Assembly (NCBI GenBank): GCA_034509495.1
Contig: CM067523.1
Location: 3,024,367 to 3,088,366, forward strand
Reading direction: 5' to 3'
DNA length: 64,000 nt
DNA from: Acestrorhynchus altus
Lineage: Eukaryota; Chordata; Actinopteri; Characiformes; Acestrorhynchidae
Shown here: positions 52,199 through 62,900 of the stretch, piece by piece
Layout: every line of letters begins with the position of its first letter
How positions within the stretch are numbered: the first letter of the stretch is position 1
Position numbers and translations under genes: made by a program
The notes under the pieces: model-generated
What the model was told of the DNA's origin: nothing
Databases searched by the model: none
The model's input: the letters and a program-made list of their open reading frames with translations, nothing else

Positions 52199-53916
52199 CA
52201 GTGCACACTGTAAGTGCCTTTCACCCATCACTGTATTTAAGCTGTTTGGGTTTACCTCTCTTGCTCACCCTTCCTGGGTCACTAACATTGACAGACATCA
52301 TCTGGCTGAATGTAGGTGGTATCAGAACAACATCTAACAGCAATATTTGATGTAGAAAAGTGACAACATCTGATGTTCATATTTTGTTGGTTTTAAGCTG
52401 TGATTATGTAACCAAAATCCAACTCCAACCTACTGACATAAAAAGGACGGAGGCTGTCCATGCATATCCTGCAGGTCAGTGCAGCGTTCCCGAGCTTCCC
52501 AGTGCCTCCTTACATCATCAACTGGATCCTAGAGCACTGGCAACGTGGAATGGTCCCATTTATGAAGCCATAGAACCCAGTCATCAACAAGGTACTGTGC
52601 AGGCTGGTGGCGGTTCCATAATGGTGTGGGGTGTGTTCTGATGGCATGGGTTGAGTCCACTGGTCCAAATAAACAGGTCACTGGGTGGCGCCCACCACAA
52701 TGATGGGACAGACCCAGGTTGTCTAGAATTGGTTCTATGAAGTATTCCTGGTACACACGCGACACAGTGGATCAAGAACGCTATGGAAATGGAATGTCTC
52801 ATCCAACCTCACAACGTTCCCAAGCACTTCATGATCAATTTGCATACAAACATTCCATGACTGTCAGTGTAATATCCAACCAAGATCTGTACAACACTGG
52901 AACCGTTGGGTTTTGATGGATGTATGACTTCGATTTTTGGTGTCAAACCAGCGTTGGCTTCTGTCCGATATATGACTTTGATTTCCGAAGATGGACACCG
53001 TAAATTTTAATGTCAACCCAATTTTCATTTTCATTAAAATTCAACTGTTCCAGGCTCAGAGTAGCTCAGCGGTCTAATGCACCAGCAGTAAGACCAAGGA
53101 TCGCGGGTTCGAATCCCAGCTCATGCAGCTTGCCGTCGGTAGCCATCGTCTGAGAGAGCTCTCTCTGGGTGGGTAGGTGGCGCTCTCTCCCCACATCACA
53201 TCTGGTGCGATGCTGGTTGACCCAGTGCTCTTCTGAGTGAACTGGCTGTCCAGCAATGATGCAATGGCAGCAGTTTGAACAGAGGGGTGGCTGACTTCAC
53301 ATGTGTTGGGAGCCTCCTGTGTGACCGGAATACGCTGAACATCAAATCCCCATAAGAATTCAATGTCTTTCTAATGTCAGAGTGAAATTAACTGCCTGCT
53401 GTGTTTCTGTTTAAACAGCCTGTCTTATGTTCTTGAGTGTTTGTGCACAAAAGAAGATAGAAGATCCATAAAAACGTTAGTCGTTGTTATTTCCTGCAGC
53501 GTAACACGTCTTCCACAAACTAACCATCTTTATAAGGATGAATAAAACCGAAGATCCGGAGGCCGTAATTCTTCCACTTCGGGGCCACGGCCAGCTTCTT
53601 CACTGTGGTTCTAGCCTGCAAGGAAAAATGGCAAATACAAATATTGGTTTCTGTATTTGTCCTCAAGTCCCACTAATGCCCCCTTATGCACAAACTCACG
53701 CCTGCAAATGTGCTCAAATTAAGAGAAGCAGGTAATGAGAGCTATGACTAAATAATAGTCACAGAACGCAGAGATGTGGAGCTCAGGGGCTTTAATTTGC
53801 ACTGTACACACATAAGCCAGACTGAGAGGTCGCAATATTTGCATAATGAATATGCAGGTAAATTTTTAAACAGGTAAAAAAAAAAAAAACTCAGGGTCTC
53901 AGAAGTCGGCTCATCA

Positions 53917-53971
<55 letters not shown>

Positions 53972-56900
53972 AAAGTGCTTTATAGCTCATTAAAATACAG
54001 AATTACACGTTATTACACAATTGTAATTCAGGTTTGACTAATCAGTATCAAAATTAAAACAAAACTTTGAAAAATATAAAATATATCACTTTAAATGTAA
54101 TAAATATTAAATATATGACAGTATTTATAACATTTTTCACAATATATTTTTTTTGAGATGCACTATTATTTTCCATTTTACTATAAAAAAATCAATATCT
54201 CCAAACTCCTCATAATGCAGAATCTTATAGCTCAGTGGGGAAGAGATCAGAAATGTGGCATGAAAAGACACGTTTTAGGATGTAAATTATCACCATGTCC
54301 GGCTATTGTGAATATAGCTCCATATATTTATAATAGATTATATCATTAATAAGCATTTTATGCCTGATGTGATTTTCATTTTTAAAATAAACATCTTTCA
54401 TGGACTTTTCAAGCATTTATCAAGTCCATCAAGTCCATTTATCAAGTCCCAAGTCCATCACTATATATATATTGGAATTCAAGTGCAGGTTGGGTCAGTT
54501 GAACTGGACTGAGTTACAGTAACTATGGCCTGAGCTATTGTTTACAAAATCTAGGGACTATTATTTCTACCTTGGTTTTATACATTTAAACAGCAGCCAC
54601 GTTTGCTTGAACCCGGCTAAAATAATTACTACAATTAATAAAAGCAGCTTGAGCTGCAATATGTAATTATCAGTCATTGCAAAGTACATTCCTCATTCAG
54701 GCCTTGACATTGAGCTCTGTGTGGAACAGCATAGTGAATAACAGCACAGTCCTCAACACGGCACACGGACTACCGTAGCTCAGCTCCGCACCCAGACAAG
54801 CATTCATATATTATGACAATCGGAGTCTACAGGCAAACATCCTAACACAACATCGGCCTCCCTCTGTACAATTAAACTTCCAGTTGCTCTGGACAAGAGA
54901 ATCTGAAACTTGAATCATGAAGCAACACTGTGATATAAGCAGCCCCGCATATCCCTCTGCAGACTGTACACTTACTCAGCCACAATATTCAGTTACACCG
55001 CTAATGCACTTACATGTGGGTAGAGAGGGAAGTGGAGGTTCTTCCTGAGCTGAGAGACAGACGAGCCACACCAGTCTTCAAACACGTGCAGGTTGGCCTG
55101 TCCCTTATACTGGAAAAGACAAAAATACAATAGGTTAATGCAACTAAGCTCATTTCTAGCACCTCATATTATCTCTCTATGAAATTTGATCTTAAATATA
55201 ATGAGGGTCTGAGTAAGCTGGCCTTACAACAAGAGCAGTACTCTGGAGTAACTATTTTACTTAATGTTCCTCAACAGAATTAAAAATAAAGAAATCGTTC
55301 TCTGCAGTAAAATAGAGCCTTTCAAACAAACAAGAGCCAATCAGATTCCTGTTTATGGATAAAGACCCATACCTTAACAAAAAGAGCCAATCAGATTACT
55401 GGTTATGGATATAGACCCCTACCTTAACAAAAAGAGCCAATCAGATTACTGGTTATGGATAAAGACCCACACCTTAACAAAAAGAGCCAATCAGATTACT
55501 GGTTATGGATAAAGTCCTGTTGTTCAACTAACGAGCCAATCAGCTTTCTGTTTATGAATAAAGACCCATCCTTTAACAAAAATAGCCAATCATCTTATTG
55601 CTTACAGTTGAAGCCCGACTTTTCAACAAAAAGCCATATTTGTTCTTGGCTCATCAAGTCTGAGAAGGTTTTATCAGATTTTATATGTGATTCAAATTGG
55701 CTCTTCCTAAAATTTACGATGTTGATCCCTGATCCAAACTAAACAGTATAGACTGGACAATGTTACAGTGGGCAAGATTGGCACGGAGGACCACAGTGGT
55801 CACCACACTAGCAGTAACAGAAGTCGATTTTGGGAGAATAATAAGGCAAAGATATAAAAAGTTAAATCTACTCAGAAAATGTCTTGAATGTCTTGAAGTC
55901 TGTGGAGAAACAGGCTCCAGACAGGTTTCACACTCTTTGAGGTGGATGCACTTGACCTGTCAAACCTTGACACTTTCAACCAAGTTGGTGGAGATGACCA
56001 CAAGGGTGCTTTGTATGAGCTGTATGAGCTTTGCATCAATAACACCGTATGTCCTTGTTGGACAAGGTTTCAGGGGTGGTCTCTGGCGACCTGTCCAGTC
56101 TTTGCTCTATTTCATTCCGTCTCTGTCTTCCAACGCCTCCCAGTTCCTGCTCGGAGCACTCAGGCTGCTGTAGCTGGGCTCGGCTCGGTGAAGCTCTCTC
56201 TCCCTCTGGGGAGCTCCGCTGCACAGACAGCTGACTGCATACAGTTTCCTGCTGACTTCATTTGGAGAGCAAAGCGAGGGGGAGAACATGAGAGGAGGAG
56301 GGCGAGAACGAAGCAGGAGAGATTTACTCTCCCAATACATCCACAGCACAGGCCCAGGCGTGTCCGGGTCAGGCTGGCGTCGGATCCATCTCTGGCTGAA
56401 ATTGGGTCTGTGAATAGGCACAACCCCAGGAGAGGCATGCGAGGTGTTAGAGGCAGGAGCTGAGCCAGAGTCGGCTGGAAATCAATGTCACATGAAGTGT
56501 GAAAGCAGCTCAGCTTCCTCGGGCTCTGCCTCGTTCTTGGGTATTAGGTCATTTAGGGGTACAGGCCTCTACGTTTAATCAAATACAGCATCTCAGGTTC
56601 ATAAAATTGATTCAAATGTATTGGATCACAATGTTGGATATTGTTGCTTTTAGAACCCTTTCATGGCTGGTTCCTTACATTTCACATATCATGATTCACA
56701 AGCAGCTGCCACGGGACGTTTTCATAGTCTGACGTTCTTTAATTCATCAAAAATGTGTGTTTACAGTACGCCAGATATTGTTATCTTTAGGAGACCCTAG
56801 GCTCCTCACATTTGTCTTCATCTGGGCTAATAAAAAAGTAAACTATTTTAACTTCAAAAATTTATTCATTAAAAAAAAAGTCATTAAAAAATGTTGACCA

Positions 56901-59900
56901 TGTTTTGATCAAAAATTTACCTGCGCCTCCATTTTTTTTCCTTATAAGGGCTGGAAAAAACTTTACATCTCAGAAACCCATAGCACTCACCCTTTTCCAG
57001 CACGCCTCACAAAAATGCTTTGCTGTTCACTCAGATATCCTTCGCTAGTGTTTAATCCATATGTTTTTAAGCTGAATGTGCAATTTTGAGTTTTTTGCAA
57101 TGATTAGATTGACAAGGATATTTATTATAACAAGCTCTTCAAAATACGACCTGAACGTCCTTCATCACTTTTGTTATTTATGCACGAATGAGTACTTTTC
57201 TGTCTCAGGACAGCAAAGCCCCTCCTTTTTCCTCTGAGAGCAGTAAACATGCACTGAATGGCTAGTTTGGCTATTAAGCTGGGATTTAATTCAGTTGGAA
57301 ACATGTGAATTTAGCTGTTTCCAAACGGGAATCGTGTCTGAGTCAGGAGAAAGGAAATGGCGTGTGATTGCCCGCAAATTGCAGATCTTGGCTTCGAGGA
57401 GTTAAAGAAGAATTGAGAAAACTGCTTTCCGAATTCTTGGCTGCATTTCTTGGTTGCTAGGTCCAAAGGTGGTTCCAAAGTTAAGGACCCTTCAGGTAGA
57501 GCCCCAAAATACAACCTACAATGATACAGAGGATGCAACAAATTCAGGTATTATGGAAAACCATAATGCAGGACAGTGGTTTTCCAGAACCAGGACTGAG
57601 AATCACTGTTTCTGGGAAAGCGAAAGCGGCTGTTCTATGGCATCACTCACAAAACTTTGTGGCACCTTCGTCTGATTGATTTAAGCTTTTATCAGCTGGA
57701 AACCAGAACTCCATAAGGTGGGCCTTCCTCCAGCGGAGCCTTTAGGGCCATTTATGTGTAATGATCTCAATTCGTAATCGCATACACTTTAACACTTCAC
57801 CTCAAGTTGATTGAGAATTCACGGAAGAGAAAGGTATTGGATCAATCTCTATTGGACTGTTAAATCTAAATAAAATAAATGGACTCAGAACAGGTGGACC
57901 TGAAGCCTGCTTTGAGCCTCTTTATGCTTGAAAGCTTTTGGAACGATTTGCCAAAGCAATTTCTCGCATTCCAGCCAGACAAATAATCAAAATTCATAAA
58001 TTCCTAAGTGTTCCTGGGTGTTGCTGAAGTGTGAGGGAAACAGCTCTTCTGTAGCAGGTGAGATACTATCGGACTGCCCCCTCCATCTGGCCGTCTGCTT
58101 TTTGGTCACTCTCCACAGCCAAGGTTTAAAATTAGCCTCTCTAATTGCAGCTGCTGTGGATGGTGGAGTTGGCGCCCCACTTACTCCAAGCAGGGGTGGA
58201 CAGTGGGCCACCAGGGATTGACATAATCTATCTATTAGACAGATGTAGTGGATGCTGACCATACTGGACAATATCACTGCTATTCTCCAAGCTTTCCAAC
58301 GTATGGGAACATACCAAGAGCTCGGAAAAGCAGGAAGGTTATAGATGTTGAGGTTAAAGGGTGTGGATCAGGTCAGTGTTCTGATCCTCACTGTACTGGA
58401 CCGAGTGACGTTCTCAGTGTGGATCGGGTCAGTGTTCTGATCCTCACTGTACTGGACAGAGTGACGTTCTCAGTGTGGATCGGGTCAGTGTTCTGATCCT
58501 CACTGTACTGGACTGAGTGATGTTCTCTCAGTGTGGATCAGGTCAGTGTTCTGATCCTCACCGTACTGGACTGAGTGATGGTCTCAGTGTGGATCGGGTC
58601 AGTGTTCTGATCCTCACTGTACTAGACCGAGTGATGTTCTCAGTGTGGATTGGGTCAGTGTTCTGATCCTCACTGTACTGCCATCCCATCCAAGACCCCA
58701 ACTGGCTAGTTTCCCACCCTGCACTGGACTAGTTGCTCACCTGCCACCTTTACATAGACCTTAATTATCTCATACTGTTACTATTATGTCCACCATCAAA
58801 CCATCATCATCACTCCAGTAAACCTGAGCATTGCAGCAGACATGTGATGGTCCAGTGTCCCCTTATCAGTGTATCAGTAGTTTGACCAGAGGAGGATGAA
58901 AACTTTGAAAGGAAGAGAATGTAAAATAAAATTAAATTAAAGTCAGTTCATGAAAATCCGATGCAAGAACAACTGTCAGATTCAGATGATGGTTTTCATC
59001 GGCCAGCCACAAAACCTGGTCTGATGAAGGAGAACCACACTGTACCGTCCTGAATTTAACCAGTGATTATAAAGAGTTGGTTCTTCTTCTCTGGACTTGA
59101 ACAGAGTTACTGCTCTCCTCTCCAAACTTCAGCCACAGCTGAGTGAAGAACTGAAATCATTCTCACTGTTTATAGTCGTGACGTTGCAGAGAAGTGATCA
59201 TATCTTCAACTTAATACATAGTCTCCTCCTTCCTGGGATCCAATATTCAGTGGGAACCTCCAAATCCCCTGCTATCAGCACCAATTTACGTATTTCCAGA
59301 TAGCAAGAACAGAAGAACGAGCAGCTTTTTAAAATATATTCGGCTGGGATAAGAGCAGGCTTTCACACTTCAGCATATGGAGGGAGAGAATGAGTGGAGC
59401 AGAAAGGACATTTCCTTCTATCAGGGTCATCTCTCCATGCGTCCAGATGAAGCCCCGCTGATGTATTCCCTACTCCCTGCTATTCCCCACGGCCATATAA
59501 TGGCATTCAATAATAGCGCGAAGGAGCTCGTAAATCATGAGATGAAAACAGAGGTCGTTCCTCCACTGGAGTGTTTTTCCCCACACGGCACAAGAGAGGG
59601 AGGTTGGCACACCAGCGGCTCAATTCCAACACAGCGCTGAGGGATACATGGCTGTGGTGGGGCTGCAAACAGACTAGTTATGGGTTCATGGACAGTCAGT
59701 TACTTGTGAAAAAACCCCAAAAAGTGGTCCAAAATTGACACAGGGATGAAGACGTTTTCAGTTATACGACTGGTGTTATGGAGCTTTAGTTATCTATCAT
59801 GTAATAAAGTAGTAATAAACCATGATTAAGGGAAATTGCGTGTTATAAACAGTGTTATAGTGTCATATGTTTTAAAGCCTTATAATAAAGTTACGGCTGA

Positions 59901-62900
59901 GTTTCTTGGCATCCTTATTTTTGCATGTGACCTCAGCAGCAGCCAATCACTAACCGAGGCTCAGAATCAGAGCTGCAGAATTTTAGTAAAACAAGCAGAT
60001 TTACGTTTTTGGAAAATAGGAATAATAATTTCTTCGGGACGATGGAGTTGCATTTTGCTCACGTGACATCATGTGATTTCCACAGTATTTCACCACCTCC
60101 GTTAAAGCCTTGATGACTCTAAATCATCTCGCAAACCTTTTTTAATTGCTTTTTCTTATGTGATCTCGTCCACCGTCTAAAATATGTAGGGTCAAAATGA
60201 CCACAGCAGACCTTTTTCTGCTTTTTACTATGAATCTCATAACATTATCAGACCCAGTCAGAGGTGCTGTGTGGGGTTGACAAAGTTATTACATCTCAAA
60301 CATTCAAAACAGTCTAAAAGACCATTCTGGTCAGTCTGGGAGTCGACATCTATTGCATTTTGTCAACAAAACACTGCAGTGCAGCAGGACATCTGCAGAA
60401 CACCTGTGTCCAGAGACATTGCAATCATCCAGCTGCTGCTCTCCTGAGCTTTCCCTTCATGTAATAGCCTCCTGAAGCATGTGCCCATTGCCCAGCTCTA
60501 GCAAAAACCTGGCAGCTCATCTATTGCAGACTCCTGAAGAGCGTCCTCCAGGGACCAGGGGGTGGAGGAGGGGTTTGAAGGGGCCATGCCGGGTCACAAT
60601 CCCCATTTGATCTGTGACTCTTCATTTCCCTTGCTCATGTCATGTCTCCTGGGGAAAGAGGAGATGAGGCCTGCCCACAGTGCCAGAAAGAGACACCAGC
60701 TATTAGTCAACACCGCAGCCAGCAGATTCCAGTGTATTGCTCTTCTATCATTCAGCAGGGTGGAGAGCAGTGGTGTAAAAATACGAGGGCTACTCTGAAA
60801 CTTCTTCAGGAGGTGATATATGTAGATGCCTGGTGAAGATTTTAGAGTCGTTTGTTATGATCACTGACACGTCTGAGTCGCGTTTGACCTTCAACGTCTG
60901 TAAATATAATCGTGCATGTTTATTGCTCTGTCCACATGTACGTGCACGACCTGCATGCAGACTCTGACTGAAAGGGGGTGGGGCTCATGACGTCACTGAC
61001 CCAGATATCGGGTTATAGAGGAAAACGAGAAGGGAGGTGCTGTTCGCTTTGTTTTTGCTGACCTGGTGTTCAAATTACAGAAGAAAAGTCCTCAAAAGGG
61101 ATAATACTGATAAATGCAAAAAAAAAAAAATAATAATAATAACAAATTTTAATATTAAATGCATCACTGTCAAGTATTTTGAAGCACTCATTAGAAATAT
61201 CCTGGTCAATCTAATCATTACAGTTAACTCATTAAAGGTATTGGATTTTCAGCTCAACACTCTGGACTTATAAGCAAAAAAACAAAAAAAAACAAAACAA
61301 AAAAACAAAACAGAAAATAAAAAACAAAACAAACAAAAAATAATTGTAAATGAAAATAACTTTATATTTTTGATTTAATAACATTCGATTTTTGTGTATC
61401 ACATGCACAAATTTATACAAATATTAAAATTCTCTAAATCATCTCAAACAAAGACACATTTGAGAAGCTTATGATCTCCTGAAAATAGCAATATCTGTTA
61501 CGAGTGACCGTCTCCTATAAACCCTCCTATAAATCCATAAACGTTTGGTGAACAAAAGTACATCAAACCATAACAGCATCCTGCAAAAATAGCCCAGGGT
61601 TCTAAAGATTCTAAAGGCAGCCCTGTTTTTCTAGGATCCTTCTAACGTGGCACAACAAGAATGCTCCAGACTAATGGCGTCTCGTCATCCCGGGGACAAT
61701 AAGACAATAAGAACAGCAATGAAAAGATAAAAGATCTTTTATTACATTGTTGAAATGACAGTGTTGTGTTGTGAAATCTCTGGTCTGGTTAAATAAACAA
61801 AACTTGAAAATTTGATCTGGACAAGTAATGAAGAAGTACTGTTGAGAACCAGTTCCACATTGAAATCGGTTCAAATGTGAAGAGAATCCAACCCTTATCA
61901 CCAGGAGGTTTGTGTATCAGAGCTCAAGAGGCCTAACCTACCTCACCCAATCCTAGCTCTGCTCCAGCCTGGTTTATAGCTGAGCATCCTGAACAAAAAA
62001 CCCTGTCTCGATACATCGTAGCTGAACTGCGATGTATGATATAAAATTCAATACACGATGGCAAAAATACAATGTGAAAAAAATAAGACATTAAATCCAT
62101 AAAAAATTGAAAACTAATTTTTATTTCTTCTTATGCACAATAAATCATCTTAAACCCCTTCCAGGGTGTGTGGGAGAGAAGAATTGAGGGCGGAGCACGC
62201 TGAAAAAATACCCTTCCTCCTCAACCCTCTTCCTCTGACCCCTGCTTATTAAACATTTACACTGTTTATCGACCTCTTCAGGCCTAAACTCCTCCGCTGC
62301 TCGCAGCCGCTGATGTTTCTCCACAGAGCGTGTTTGTTTGGAAGTCATTATTGCGCCTGATAATCAGAGTGTTAAAACTGGCAGGATGTTAAGAGGCTGC
62401 TAATTAGTAGGGGAAGTAATGAGGCAGCCAATGGCAGAACACGATGCTCTTCATTACTGGGTGAAGAGAGTTTGGCACTGGCTCGGCTACTTTGGCTGTG
62501 ACTCAGCGTGATTAACTTGAGTGCTTTCTAGTTGAACCAGCGAGGAACTTATTTAAATTGGTCAATAAGGCGTTCCTCTCAGGGACTTATCTCGGGGATT
62601 TGGGGAAAAGGCCATGACGTGAGTTTAATAGAAAGATCAGATCTGGCTTGTTGGCGCTCCAGGACGATGTGGCTGTGACTGCCTGAGGTTCAGGTGTTTG
62701 CAGGTGACTAATGCGTCTATATTCGGAGAGTAATTGTGCGGCGATGGAGAGCGAATGGTGCATCATCGGCGAAACGCTTGTTGTTTTGCCGTCCTTTCCG
62801 GCCACCTGTTCGTGTAATTTTAGCATGATTCCGGAAGGGATGGGGAAGCTACAGACGGATGTCTCCCCAGGGAAATCACAAACCAAGCGAGGTAGGGGGA

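Noticed and set aside
55760..56463. Overlapping frames of 137 and 173 codons on the plus strand, and 104 on the minus strand
   Set aside because: No domain or splice support. The Arg-rich composition follows from local GC content.
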